Source: an uncultured Prevotellaceae bacterium
GTDB lineage: Bacteria; Bacteroidota; Bacteroidia; Bacteroidales; Bacteroidaceae
Length of the DNA: 64,000 nucleotides
NCBI GenBank assembly: GCA_937877605.1
Contig: CALFJA010000076.1
Location: 62,001-126,000, forward strand
Direction: 5' to 3'
Shown: positions 34,813 through 44,417 of the stretch, one piece after another
Layout of the letters: every line of letters begins with the position of its first letter
How positions within the stretch are numbered: the stretch's first letter is position 1
Notes under the pieces: model-generated
What the model saw: only the letters and a program-made list of their open reading frames with translations
Database searches by the model: none
What the model was told of the DNA's origin: nothing
Made by a program: the position numbers and the translations under genes

Positions 34813-36382
34813 TTAGCACTGGTCTGATGGAACGGCCGTAGAGAGCACCGTCACCGCTCCAGAATAAAGTTGTATCAATAAACCTCAGGCACATTCTATT
34901 TGCATTTTCCGGCTGGTACGAATCCCAATAGAATCCACATTTACCTGCTCTTTTTATGGCTGCCGTCTTTTGTTGTCTGAATCCTGCGCCAGGGAGAAAA
35001 AGACCATTATCTAAATCTGCCTTACTATAATAATGAACTGTAGTATCGGTTATGCGTTCTCCTACGGGCGTTGTAAACAAAAAACCGAAAACCAGATTTC
35101 CTTCTGGCGTTTGAACATAACCAAACGAATAGGATGCTTCAGCGTATAGCGCATACAACTCTTCCAAGCGAGGCATACGCCACCGTCCTCTTGTTGCCCA
35201 ATAAACGATGTCGCCAAACAGCGCAGCATCAAAATCGTCTGTCTCTAAACTCAAATATTTGTTTGTATACATCTTAGCCGCGATATCGGTGCATGAACGA
35301 GTGCCATATTGGGTGATGTCCAACGCATTTTTCCCACAAGCCCCCCAATTGAATAAATCAACATGCTCAGTATCGTATGGAAGGTCTACAGATAAATATG
35401 TTCCCTGAGTTCCATAAACAGGATTAAAATAATGATACTGAGTAGGTGCCAATCGCCAATTTGGCTGAAATCCCTCTGCCCCCTCTTCATCTGAAATATA
35501 CTGCAAGTTTCCTTTTGCCCATTTCGTTCCGCAAACAATGATATAGTCTTTAGATTCTGCTGGTGTTATACAGCAAATGGTCAAAGATTCTTCGGCATTC
35601 TCCTTGAAAGTTGTTTGAACAGCTTCTCCTTCAAATGTATTGCCTTTATTGTCAGTTATCACTGCGTGGATAAGTGCCGATGTGGGAATTAGAGAAAGTA
35701 CCAGCTTTCCGTCAGCAATACCAGATTCATTTGCGATGTCAACATTTTGCGCATCAACACCATCTTCCCAATTACCCGTTCTCAAGTTCAACATTCGTGA
35801 AGCATATAACTTTCCTTTCAAAGCTGACAAGGAAACGGAACGGAGTGCTATCGGTTGTTCATTTTCATCAACTATATTAACAGTACATGTATTGCATAGA
35901 TTGTAGATGCGTAAAGATAGATAAGTATCTTCATTGACCATATCCAGTTTTGTAAATCCCCAATAATAAGGATGAGGAGCCTTACCATCTTGAGGCAGAG
36001 CAAACAGCCGTATTCTTCCTTTTTCGACATACTCATCTGGATAAGGATATACCACGGATAACTCATCTTCCATATTTAAAAGTGCATCTCCCTCAAAACA
36101 AGATGATGTGGGATTGTAAATCATTTTTCCACAATATCCATTGGACAAATCCACAACAAGGAGGGCATCACCTTCCTGGAAATCTTCAGTAGAGTGGATG
36201 CCCGATGGTGATTGTACTCTCTGGCATTGATCCGAAGGAAATGTTACAGAAATAAGAAGATGGGTTCTTATACCTGTTTGTTCTGGTTGTTGCCCCGTTC
36301 CAGATTTGTCATTATCATTGCCACATGAGCATAGAAATAGCACCAAGAACAAAAGGCAAGAGCAAATTGTCGTTCTTTTCAT
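34805..36382 (-). CDS. Surface lipoprotein: fimbrillin-like N-domain and one FISUMP-like C-domain
   Basis: The 525-residue protein is a paralogue of the product of 32497-34812 but with one C-terminal domain. The signal peptide ends in LCSCGND (Cys20 acylated). The fimbrillin-like part (about 35-275) contains LISVTFPSDQ and LVLSLIPTSALIHAVITDNK. The C-domain (about 280-525) runs from VCGTKWAKGNLQY through FNWGACGKNAL, EASYSFGYVQTPEG and GAGFRQQ to YGRSIRPVLNE. I start at MKRTTICSC; a TTG two codons upstream is the alternative. Gene position, between pyruvyltransferase and polymerase, is unusual for an adhesin. Confidence 0.65.
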   Translation of the reverse strand: MKRTTICSCLLFLVLFLCSCGNDNDKSGTGQQPEQTGIRTHLLISVTFPSDQCQRVQSPSGIHSTEDFQEGDALLVVDLSNGYCGKMIYNPTSSCFEGDALLNMEDELSVVYPYPDEYVEKGRIRLFALPQDGKAPHPYYWGFTKLDMVNEDTYLSLRIYNLCNTCTVNIVDENEQPIALRSVSLSALKGKLYASRMLNLRTGNWEDGVDAQNVDIANESGIADGKLVLSLIPTSALIHAVITDNKGNTFEGEAVQTTFKENAEESLTICCITPAESKDYIIVCGTKWAKGNLQYISDEEGAEGFQPNWRLAPTQYHYFNPVYGTQGTYLSVDLPYDTEHVDLFNWGACGKNALDITQYGTRSCTDIAAKMYTNKYLSLETDDFDAALFGDIVYWATRGRWRMPRLEELYALYAEASYSFGYVQTPEGNLVFGFLFTTPVGERITDTTVHYYSKADLDNGLFLPGAGFRQQKTAAIKRAGKCGFYWDSYQPENANRMCLRFIDTTLFWSGDGALYGRSIRPVLNE

Positions 36383-36391
36383 TTGCAAATA

Positions 36392-37513
36392 TCAATAATT
36401 CAAGTGCTGTAGTAATTGTTTCCTGGATGATGCAGAATGTTGCTCTACCAAGGTTTTCACCTCTGAATAATCAATGTCCGTCTCTGGAGAAACGAAAGAA
36501 GAAACAAATCTGTCACCTATTCCAAAGATGTCAAGCAAATCTTTCATACGGGAAAAATTGCGTTGCCCAACGAGTGGGAATGTCAAGAATTGCTTTCCGA
36601 AGATGATGGAAAAAGCGGTCGCATGGAAAGAACTGCTTATTACAAAAGACGCATTACACAGATAGGCCAGAAACTCTAACGGACCTGCATTTTTCACAAA
36701 GACATCAGTAAAGTCTGGCTTAGTCCCCACATCAAGAGCAACTATCTTAAACCCTTTTGATTTGGCTATCTTAAGAGTCGTTTCTTTTAAGAGTTCATTG
36801 GGCTTGCCGAGGTAATAGAGAAGAAGATAGTTTTCCTTCAACGGTCTCTTCATAATCAATTTTCTCCATTGATCGCAGGATAACAGAAAGACAGGATCTA
36901 ACACTTGAGTAGCATTAATCCCCATAGACTGGCAAATCTGGACACCAGTATATTCACGTACTGACACCCAACGGAGATCTTGCAATTGTCGTGTGACAAA
37001 ATCATGATATTCATCCCGGACAGAGGATATGCCGAAACTGGCTGCATAGGATATTTTCTTTAACTTATCCTTTTCAAAAGACATAAAAAAAGCACCATCC
37101 CGACCATTCTGCAAGTCAGTGTTCCAAATCTGATCGCTTCCAGCAATAAAGAGGTCCGCATCCAGATGAGCATCCTCAATCTCTTTCGCATCGTGGAATG
37201 TTGATGATGTTACATTCAAATACTTGTGTGTAAAACGGTCAAATGCACGCTTGCGTGGATATGAGGACAACTCCTTGCGATGAGCATACAACGCCAGCAT
37301 AGGCTTTAACGGTCCTGATTTTTTATACAATCCGTAATGGGAATGGTCAGGGAACAATGTCGTAAAATTATATTTACGGTTTAAATAATCCGGCTTATAA
37401 TCAATAATCGTGCATGCATGCCCCTCCTGTTCCAGAAAGGCCTGTAAAGCGTATGCCTGAAGCGAGGCTCCACAGTTGTAGCAATCGTGGCAAGTGATTG
37501 TGAAGATTTTCAT
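36392..37513 (-). CDS. Polysaccharide pyruvyltransferase family protein (first copy)
   Basis: The 373-residue protein starts FTITCHDCYNCGASLQAYAL and shows LFIAGSDQIWNTDL, KKISYAASFGISSVRDE and SSSFHATAFSIIFGKQFLTF, matching the PS_pyruv_trans family. It would ketalise a sugar with pyruvate from phosphoenolpyruvate, giving the polymer a negative charge. It overlaps the Wzx gene upstream by 4 bp. It shares motif order and length with the second copy at 20786-21955, so the two are paralogues acting on perhaps different sugars. Confidence 0.85.
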   Translation of the reverse strand: MKIFTITCHDCYNCGASLQAYALQAFLEQEGHACTIIDYKPDYLNRKYNFTTLFPDHSHYGLYKKSGPLKPMLALYAHRKELSSYPRKRAFDRFTHKYLNVTSSTFHDAKEIEDAHLDADLFIAGSDQIWNTDLQNGRDGAFFMSFEKDKLKKISYAASFGISSVRDEYHDFVTRQLQDLRWVSVREYTGVQICQSMGINATQVLDPVFLLSCDQWRKLIMKRPLKENYLLLYYLGKPNELLKETTLKIAKSKGFKIVALDVGTKPDFTDVFVKNAGPLEFLAYLCNASFVISSSFHATAFSIIFGKQFLTFPLVGQRNFSRMKDLLDIFGIGDRFVSSFVSPETDIDYSEVKTLVEQHSASSRKQLLQHLNY

Positions 37514-39057
37514 GGACGATTAAATTTCTGCTTTAAGATAGCCCTTACTTTAGAAATTATCAATCTATTTTCATCGTGAGTAAAGCCGAAGAAAAAGCAT
37601 ACCAGCACAGCGATGGTGAAAGAAAAAAATATGCTTACAAGACTCATGATGAAAGAATCCGCTACATGATGGATGAAATGAGAAAAGCCATAAGCAATCA
37701 TGACGACGATGACTGATGTCAAGAACATGCGGCATACTACACTCCACAGAAATTCAGAAAACGGAAACTCGATGTTTCTTTTAAGAATAAAGCCGCGTAC
37801 CCAAAGCATCACAAACGATACCACCAATTGGGCAAAGGCAGCATAATAAGGAGGCAAACCGAACCTAAAAAAGATATAAGCCAGCGGTATAGCAAAAACA
37901 CTCACAGCCAAAGCACCCACATTGGCTCCGCGAACAACGCCAGAAGCCTGAACAGCTGTAACGAGATTGCGAGATAATGAATCGGACAATGCTACAAGAA
38001 TGGTGACGCGCAAGAACTCGACTGCATATTCAGGAACCTCCTTCAACCAGATATCCATCACAAAAGGTGCCTCCACCATAATGGGAGTTGAAACCACCAG
38101 CAGTAAAATGAACGATAGACGCGTTCCACTGAATAAAAGTTTGAACATCGACTCTTTCTCACCAGCAGCATAACGCTTGACTATCTGTGGATTCATTGCC
38201 ATGTTGAAATTGCTGACAAAGCCAGCAATTACCCCAAGTACTTGATGGCTGATACCTTGAGCCGCATTGGCAACGGCACCAAAAAATCTGTTCAACACCA
38301 AATTAACACCCTGTCCTCTGCAAACTCCGGCCCAGGTTCCCAAGAAATTCCATCCGGTATATGACATAATTTCCTTCAATGTCGTCTTATCTAACAACGG
38401 TTGATACCTACATTCCTTGAAGTGATGCGAACAATAATAGGCATAGATGAAACGGATTAGAATGGCTATACAGCACATCAAGAAAGCATAAAACACCAAT
38501 TTGTCGAATGGGCTGATAAGCAATAGATATACAATTACTAATTTCAACACTGCTTCAACAATACTAATGTATGCAAATGCCGACATCTTTTCATAGGCGA
38601 TAATGACTGCATTATAAGGGATGCTGACTACATTAAAAAGGAATGTTAATAAAGAAAACTGCAATACCCAATTAGCTGCCTCATAGCGATCTTGAGAAAA
38701 CTTCAGAAAATTATTAATTGCCCATATACCTATCACTTCACCTATTAACAAAACTATTATTGCCAAAACGATATGAATGGAAACAATGTTGCAGAACATT
38801 TTGTGCACATCACACGCTGTTTTTTTTCCTAATTCAAAGGATATAAATCGCTGAGATGCACCAACCATTGCACCACTTATCATCGAGAACATAGCCACTA
38901 CCCCACCAACCACATTATAGATACCGTAGTCTTCTACACCTAGTGTTGCCAAAACAATACGACTGGTGTAGAGACTTATCAGCATCAAGACGAACATGCG
39001 GATGTATAACATCAGCGTGTTTCTTGCAATCTTTTTATCTATCCCTAGACCTGACAT
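37510..39057 (-). CDS. Wzx-type flippase (second copy)
   Basis: The 515-residue integral membrane protein of the MOP superfamily has 12-14 hydrophobic helices and the N-terminal pattern LMLYIRMFVLMLISLYTSRI, then GVEDYGIYNVVGGVVAMFSM and SGAMVGASQRFISFELGKK. It flips lipid-linked repeat units across the inner membrane. I start at MSGLGIDKK, as the earlier in-frame region overlaps the epimerase gene and has no family match. It is clearly a paralogue of the flippase at 54521-56050; two flippases in one operon is notable. Confidence 0.85.
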   Translation of the reverse strand: MSGLGIDKKIARNTLMLYIRMFVLMLISLYTSRIVLATLGVEDYGIYNVVGGVVAMFSMISGAMVGASQRFISFELGKKTACDVHKMFCNIVSIHIVLAIIVLLIGEVIGIWAINNFLKFSQDRYEAANWVLQFSLLTFLFNVVSIPYNAVIIAYEKMSAFAYISIVEAVLKLVIVYLLLISPFDKLVFYAFLMCCIAILIRFIYAYYCSHHFKECRYQPLLDKTTLKEIMSYTGWNFLGTWAGVCRGQGVNLVLNRFFGAVANAAQGISHQVLGVIAGFVSNFNMAMNPQIVKRYAAGEKESMFKLLFSGTRLSFILLLVVSTPIMVEAPFVMDIWLKEVPEYAVEFLRVTILVALSDSLSRNLVTAVQASGVVRGANVGALAVSVFAIPLAYIFFRFGLPPYYAAFAQLVVSFVMLWVRGFILKRNIEFPFSEFLWSVVCRMFLTSVIVVMIAYGFSHFIHHVADSFIMSLVSIFFSFTIAVLVCFFFGFTHDENRLIISKVRAILKQKFNRP

Positions 39058-39091
39058 AATATAGAGGCAAACTATTACTGTGAAAAATCTT

Positions 39092-40174
39092 TTACTCGTG
39101 CATATATCCTGCATACCATTCTGCAAAGGCTCGGAGCCCTTCCCGCAGTGTGGTGCTTGGCTTGTAGCCAAAATCCCTTTCCAGGGCTGTGGTATCCGCA
39201 TAAGTCACAGGGACATCGCCGGGTTGCATCGGCACCAACTCCTTGTGCGTCTCAAAGTCGTAATCCTTTGGCAGCACACCAGCACGCACCAGTTCCTCTT
39301 GCAATATGGTTACAAAGTCAAGAAGATTCTCCGGGGCAGAGTTGCCGATATTGTACACAGCGTATGGAGGCAATGGCAGGCCATCCTCTCCATTCTGCTT
39401 CACAGGAGCCCCCTTCATCACCCTTACCACGCCTTCCACGATGTCTTCCACATAGGTAAAGTCGCGCTTACAATTCCCATAGTTGAAAATCTGAATGTTC
39501 TGCCCCTTCACCAGTTTGTTGGTAAAGCCGAAGTAGGCCATGTCCGGTCTTCCTGCGGGTCCATACACGGTGAAGAAGCGCAAGCCTGTCGAAGGAATGT
39601 TATACAATTTGCTGTAGGCATGCGCCAGCAATTCATTACTCTTCTTCGTTGCGGCATACAGGCTGACAGGATTGTCCACCTTATCATCTGTGCTGTAAGG
39701 CACTTTCTTGTTCGACCCGTATACGCTCGACGAACTGGCATAAACCAGATGCTCCACGCCTTGCTCCCCATCGTCGCAACTGTGTCGACAAGCCTCCAGA
39801 ATGTTGTAGAATCCTATAAGGTTTGACTGAATGTATGCGTCTGGATTCGTGATGGAATATCTCACGCCAGCCTGGGCAGCCAAGTTCACCACGATAGAGG
39901 GGTTGTTTTCCTCGAAAAGTCTGTCTATAAAACCTTTATCCGCAATGTCGCCTTTCACGAACAAGAAGCGGTGGTCGCCATTCAGGCGCTCCAATTCGGC
40001 TAGGCGTTCCTCTTTGAGTCGCACATCATAGTAGTCGTTCATATTGTCCACACCCACGATTTTGCTTTTGCTCGTTTCTTTCAGCAATCGTTTCACCAAG
40101 TTTGATCCGATGAAGCCCGCAGCACCCGTTACCAAGATGCACTTGTTCTCTATATGAATATACTGTTTTGACAT
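39092..40174 (-). CDS. UDP-glucuronate 4-epimerase-like SDR protein
   Basis: The 360-residue SDR protein has the NAD motif TGAAGFIGSN (16-25), the acceptor-like DNMNDYYDVRLKEERL typical of UDP-glucuronate epimerases, SSSSVYG (147-153) and the catalytic Y173-x3-K177 in LYAATKK. It probably converts UDP-glucuronate to UDP-galacturonate, or the corresponding aminouronate if it works after the UDP-sugar 6-dehydrogenase at 53221-54492. It is followed 34 bp later by the second flippase. Confidence 0.85.
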   Translation of the reverse strand: MSKQYIHIENKCILVTGAAGFIGSNLVKRLLKETSKSKIVGVDNMNDYYDVRLKEERLAELERLNGDHRFLFVKGDIADKGFIDRLFEENNPSIVVNLAAQAGVRYSITNPDAYIQSNLIGFYNILEACRHSCDDGEQGVEHLVYASSSSVYGSNKKVPYSTDDKVDNPVSLYAATKKSNELLAHAYSKLYNIPSTGLRFFTVYGPAGRPDMAYFGFTNKLVKGQNIQIFNYGNCKRDFTYVEDIVEGVVRVMKGAPVKQNGEDGLPLPPYAVYNIGNSAPENLLDFVTILQEELVRAGVLPKDYDFETHKELVPMQPGDVPVTYADTTALERDFGYKPSTTLREGLRAFAEWYAGYMHE

Positions 40175-40284
40175 TTCTTATCTTTCCTTTTGATGAACCA
40201 ACCACCTATCGGCCGGGCCTATACCTTAATATAAAATATACGCATATACGCGCGTAAAATAAAGAGGACCGTTTCTGATGAGTC

Positions 40285-41445
40285 TTATGCCTGGGGCAAG
40301 AAACCTGCAACATATTTTTTAGCCCGTTTTCTCCAAAGCAGGTTAAAGAGGATAAAATACGGGCGCCAGAGCACTTCGCTCGGATAATTGCCCAAGAACC
40401 TCAAGTTGCGTTTTTGCCTTCTTGCAAACTTGTGCCACTTTCCCTCATGGGCTTTGACTTCCATTCTCTCATCGTGATAGCCGAAGTTTCCACTTTGCAT
40501 CACTTCGTCCAGCAGGAAGCGTCCCTGTTTTTCATCCGGCGTTACGAACATATCCTCCTCTTTCATCCCAAAGACTTCCATAAGGAGCCATGCCACCGCC
40601 CTGGCAAAGCGAGTCATTCCAAGCTTTTCGATAACTTCAGTTGCTTCTTTCGTTTCTTCCTTGCTCAAAGATTGTGCCTTCAGCAATTCGTAATAGTCAA
40701 GCAGTTGTCGGAGACCCAGTCCGTCATCGAAGATATGGCGATACATGTGCAAGAGGAGGAACACGGTATTGAACAAATCGGTCGGGAATACACATTGGAT
40801 GTGCGAGTCGGTATGTTCTCCTTCTGAAGAACGGGTATCTATGTTCCCGTCATTGTTTGTTTCCCGAACTTCTTTCTTGTTGGTGAATTGCCGTTCCGCC
40901 TGGGAGTAGAACCATTTCTGAAGATATTTGTTTTTAAATGGATTATACATCCACGAGGGAGTGAAGTGTGCTTCAACCTTCACATCTCTCACTCGTCCCA
41001 AGTCCACATGATGATAAGCCATCCCTCCCCCTGGCCTCTTGGCATACACATATTCCAGCACTTTTCTCCAGCCACCTTCCACCCAGATGTCTATATCGCC
41101 GCTCTGCCTTCTGAGCGGCTGTTCATAATACTGCGCCACTCCCTGCCCTTTTAAGATACAGGTACGCAGGCCATTTTTCAAGAAGTTCTGCTGTAATGCC
41201 GAGCAAAGTGCATTTTTTTTCAGATTTAGTTTCTCGGTCATGGAAACAACGGTATACCACTTAAGGATAAAATCCGTCGATGGCCTTTGTTCCTGTGGGA
41301 GTTGTTCCATGCCAGAGAACGCGATTCCCATGAGCGTTTGTCTCCGGGCGTGTTGGAACATCTCTTCCCATTCAGCCTCTGTGGGTATTCTCTCAAGGCT
41401 TTTGCGGTTGCCGAGGGCTACTTGTAGCAAGTCAAAAAAGAGCAT
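40285..41445 (-). CDS. Nucleotidyltransferase-family protein (NTP_transf_5 type)
   Basis: The 386-residue protein carries ILKGQGVAQYY (97-107) and a catalytic-type GDIDIWV (116-122, D117 and D119), the signature of the family PF14907 of nucleotidyltransferase-fold proteins. A disordered insertion near residues 200-215 (NNDGNIDTRSSEGEHTDS) precedes a helical C-terminal region (LLLHMYRHIFDDGLGLRQLL). In other loci such proteins occur with glycosyltransferases, but the substrate is unknown. It follows the WecG/TagA-like gene by 30 bp. Confidence 0.75.
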   Translation of the reverse strand: MLFFDLLQVALGNRKSLERIPTEAEWEEMFQHARRQTLMGIAFSGMEQLPQEQRPSTDFILKWYTVVSMTEKLNLKKNALCSALQQNFLKNGLRTCILKGQGVAQYYEQPLRRQSGDIDIWVEGGWRKVLEYVYAKRPGGGMAYHHVDLGRVRDVKVEAHFTPSWMYNPFKNKYLQKWFYSQAERQFTNKKEVRETNNDGNIDTRSSEGEHTDSHIQCVFPTDLFNTVFLLLHMYRHIFDDGLGLRQLLDYYELLKAQSLSKEETKEATEVIEKLGMTRFARAVAWLLMEVFGMKEEDMFVTPDEKQGRFLLDEVMQSGNFGYHDERMEVKAHEGKWHKFARRQKRNLRFLGNYPSEVLWRPYFILFNLLWRKRAKKYVAGFLPQA

Positions 41446-41475
41446 ATACAGATTTTATTCTATTTTCGCGAAGTA

Positions 41476-42216
41476 TCATTTCTGCTTCCAGATATTCCAG
41501 AGGAATTTGGGGTTCCCCACAACATATCGTCTCCACATCCGTCTCGGTTCCCGAATCAGTCTGTACAGCCATTCTATGGAATGTTTCTGCCACCATTGCG
41601 GTGCCCGTTTTGATGTTCCGGCATAGAAGTCAAACACTGCGCCAATTGTTCCAACGTGGCAATTAATGTTCAGTTCATTCCAATGTTTAAACACCCATTT
41701 CTCTTGTTTTGGTGCTGTCATTCCAATCCATAACAAATCAGGATTCACATCATTGATGGCCTGGATAATGTCATTGTTATCTTCATCCGAAAACTTTGCC
41801 TTGTACGGCGGTGAATAAGTGGCTATCTTCACATGCGGATAGTCTTTTGCTGCTCTTTCCTTAATCAGGGCCAGCACTTTCTCGGAACTGCCTACAAACA
41901 TCGCTGTCGGCAGATTACCATCGTCGTTTTGACTCCCCTCTTGTTCAAGCCTGCCCATCTCGAAGTCGAAAAGGACCCATCCGGTAATACGCTCCTGCGG
42001 TCTCGACTTGGCATTCAGCCATCTGCAGGCCTTTACAATGCTTGCCCCGTCTGGTAGAAGGTAATCGCCTTCTGTCAGTGCCCGTGCGAAGAAATCATCA
42101 TACTGCGCCACATTGAATGAGTGTGCATTGATGGTGTTGATCAGCACTTTCCCCTTCGGAATGTCGTTCAGAGCCGCTTGCGACTCCACAAGATTTAGTT
42201 CTTTGAGTAAAAGCAT
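41476..42216 (-). CDS. WecG/TagA/CpsF (GT26) family glycosyltransferase
   Basis: The 246-residue protein carries INAHSFNVAQYDDFFARAL, LLPDGASIVKACRWLN (with the conserved Asp), LWIGMTAPKQEKWV and VGTIGAVFDFYAGTSKRAPQ, all standard GT26 blocks. Characterised members transfer ManNAc or ManNAc-uronate onto GlcNAc-lipid; thus this gene hints at a GlcNAc-type first sugar laid down by a priming enzyme encoded elsewhere. It lies 60 bp after the ATP-grasp gene. Confidence 0.85.
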   Translation of the reverse strand: MLLLKELNLVESQAALNDIPKGKVLINTINAHSFNVAQYDDFFARALTEGDYLLPDGASIVKACRWLNAKSRPQERITGWVLFDFEMGRLEQEGSQNDDGNLPTAMFVGSSEKVLALIKERAAKDYPHVKIATYSPPYKAKFSDEDNNDIIQAINDVNPDLLWIGMTAPKQEKWVFKHWNELNINCHVGTIGAVFDFYAGTSKRAPQWWQKHSIEWLYRLIREPRRMWRRYVVGNPKFLWNIWKQK

Positions 42217-42276
42217 TTTATTCCTATTTTTTGCACCAACAATTCACTTAAATTAAATAAATTGCTTTAGCAATAG

Positions 42277-43155
42277 TTATTCGTATTTGTGCGGTAACTT
42301 CAGCCAACTCCCAAATTTATAATCCCATTCTTCTGGTTCAAATTTTACCAAGCCACTAAAATGGAAGAAAGTATATTCTCCAAAAAGGACTTTATCTTCC
42401 AAATCATACAAATCGATTCTTACATGGGGAATTCCCTTTGATAATTGCTGAGCAATTTTTTTCATCAAATCAAAATTCTTCGGTTGAGCAGGTGTAACAC
42501 CTGCATGGTCATGTCCCTGACGAAAAGGCAAATGATTAAAGTCTGAATCAAAAAAGTCAAACTTAACTTCGCCGTTAGGGTTTTGCCTTTCTGTTGCCAC
42601 AAACAATCCTCTAACTTCCCCATCAAAACAAAAGAATTTATAGTCTGCCAAGTCTTTATTGTTGGACTTAGGCTCAATATACTTTTCTGCAAGAATTCGT
42701 TTCGGAACATTCTTATAAGGCCACTCTCTACTAATATAATACAAATCTAATTTCAAATTGTTATTAAGCAAATCTATTGCCTTTTGCCTATCAAAAGTTG
42801 TCTTATCCCGACAAATTATCACACCTTCATTACCTCCACCGTGAGTGGTCTTTAAAACAAACTGATTGGGTAAAGCATCCCATTCTATATCTTCAGGTCT
42901 ATGCCAGATGCCTAATGTCGGAATAATAAACTCGCCTCCAATTATTGACGACACATAATCCTTTACAGCATATTTATCTACCATAGTAACATACTCTGGT
43001 CGTCTATCATAAAGCTTCAGCCATTGCAACTTCTCATTATATGATTGAGGATTCTTCCAATTGGGAAAGCGACCGAATTCTTTATAAAATTTAAGCCCCA
43101 AGTAGAATTTGTCAGGCAATTTTCTTGCAAAGACAAGAAATGGGATATTATTCAT
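42277..43155 (-). CDS. TupA-like ATP-grasp family protein
   Basis: The 292-residue protein shows the TupA-like pattern PQSYNEKLQWLKLYDRRPEY, then VDKYAVKDYV, ATP-binding residues around FVLKTTHGGGNEGVIIC and a C-terminal metal-site part RIDLYDLEDKVLFGEYTFFH. This family (PF14305), named after teichuronopeptide biosynthesis, is common in capsule loci and is thought to link an amino acid or similar acid to a sugar uronate by an amide. It could act on the uronic acid made by the locus. Direct evidence is lacking. Confidence 0.75.
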   Translation of the reverse strand: MNNIPFLVFARKLPDKFYLGLKFYKEFGRFPNWKNPQSYNEKLQWLKLYDRRPEYVTMVDKYAVKDYVSSIIGGEFIIPTLGIWHRPEDIEWDALPNQFVLKTTHGGGNEGVIICRDKTTFDRQKAIDLLNNNLKLDLYYISREWPYKNVPKRILAEKYIEPKSNNKDLADYKFFCFDGEVRGLFVATERQNPNGEVKFDFFDSDFNHLPFRQGHDHAGVTPAQPKNFDLMKKIAQQLSKGIPHVRIDLYDLEDKVLFGEYTFFHFSGLVKFEPEEWDYKFGSWLKLPHKYE

Positions 43156-43197
43156 ATTGTTGCAGATAAAATAAACCTAAAACTATAAATTCTCACT

Positions 43198-44391
43198 TCA
43201 TGGATTATTGAGGGTATCACTATTTCTGCTGTTTTTAATAGCAACATTGAAAATTTCCATCAAATCATTATAGATCTGCCCTCGGCTATACATCGTTGTA
43301 GCTTTATCGTATCCAGCCATAGCATATTTAGATATGTTCTGTTCATCGTTGTACAATTCGCGTACGGCTTCCATCAAAGCCTGAGAATCTCCAGGTGGGA
43401 CAAGAATTCCAGTTTTATGGTCTTCTATTATGCTTTGCATCGCCCCGATGTTAGTGGTAATTACTGGGCGTTTTAACAGCATGGCACGAAGGATTGTGTT
43501 GGGAAATCCCTCATACCATTTACTGGGTATGACAATGATTTTACTGTTAAGATAGAAATTATTCAGGTCATCACCCGAGATGAAACCCATGAATTCCAAG
43601 TTTTTCGGCAAATTGCTGGGGACAACATAGTTTTCATCGATTTTCCCTGCAACCCTGAACGGAATATCTGGTAGCATTCTGGCAGCTTCAACAAACTCAT
43701 CAATGCCTTTCTCCATGCTTACCCGTCCTACGAAACTAACCCATTCTCCTGATTCCTTTTGTTCCATCTCACCAATCTCCGGCAATAATCCTGCCAACAC
43801 TTTCACATGGTCTTCTGGAATATCCTGTGAGATGAATTTATTTTTCTGGAAGTTCGATTGTACAACAAAACAATCTACTCCATTCTTTATTACTTTTGTT
43901 ATTCGATTGAAAGCATTTCTGGCTGCATATCCAATACTCTTACCCAAACTTCCTTCACAATTATTTATTATGCAATGCCACTCATGCCCTTTTCCCCAAC
44001 ATTTTTCACATACCTCCCCTCTTGGATTTAGGCACAATCCATTGGGGCAGAACAATCTATAGTTTGGACATCTCATCGCGACAGGAATTCCTCTTTCTTT
44101 TAACACCTTAAAAATAGATGTTGAGATAAAAGGATATAAATTCTGTACCATACAAATATCCGGTTTGAATTCATCCAATATTTTTTTCAGGTCCTTTCTT
44201 ATCCATGGGTTTGATATCCCTGTGAAGAAAGCCTTGAATTTGAACCATAAAACATTTTCTTTTCCAACGGTAGTTCTTGTGAACCATCTCACCTCATGAC
44301 CATGTGATTTCAATAAGGAGACAATCTCCCTAGATGCGTGCTCTTCACCACTCAATTGATGGTATTCATTATGAATATAGAGGATTTTCAT
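43198..44391 (-). CDS. GT4 glycosyltransferase with a cysteine-rich insertion and altered E-x7-E
   Basis: The 397-residue protein has the standard ends (KILYIHNEYHQLSGEEHASR; WVSFVGRVSMEKGIDEFVEA). It also has a cysteine-rich segment at about residues 108-147 (CPNYRLFCPNGLCLNPRG, then CEKCWGKGHEWHCIINNC) with eight cysteines and histidines, suggesting a zinc site. In the donor motif YEGFPNTILRAMLLKRPV the second Glu of E-x7-E is replaced by Arg. The cysteine insertion is known in a subgroup of GT4 enzymes; the Glu-to-Arg change is not usual and may affect activity. Confidence 0.75.
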   Translation of the reverse strand: MKILYIHNEYHQLSGEEHASREIVSLLKSHGHEVRWFTRTTVGKENVLWFKFKAFFTGISNPWIRKDLKKILDEFKPDICMVQNLYPFISTSIFKVLKERGIPVAMRCPNYRLFCPNGLCLNPRGEVCEKCWGKGHEWHCIINNCEGSLGKSIGYAARNAFNRITKVIKNGVDCFVVQSNFQKNKFISQDIPEDHVKVLAGLLPEIGEMEQKESGEWVSFVGRVSMEKGIDEFVEAARMLPDIPFRVAGKIDENYVVPSNLPKNLEFMGFISGDDLNNFYLNSKIIVIPSKWYEGFPNTILRAMLLKRPVITTNIGAMQSIIEDHKTGILVPPGDSQALMEAVRELYNDEQNISKYAMAGYDKATTMYSRGQIYNDLMEIFNVAIKNSRNSDTLNNP

Positions 44392-44417
44392 TGTAAGAAT
44401 TCTTGATGTTTACATCT

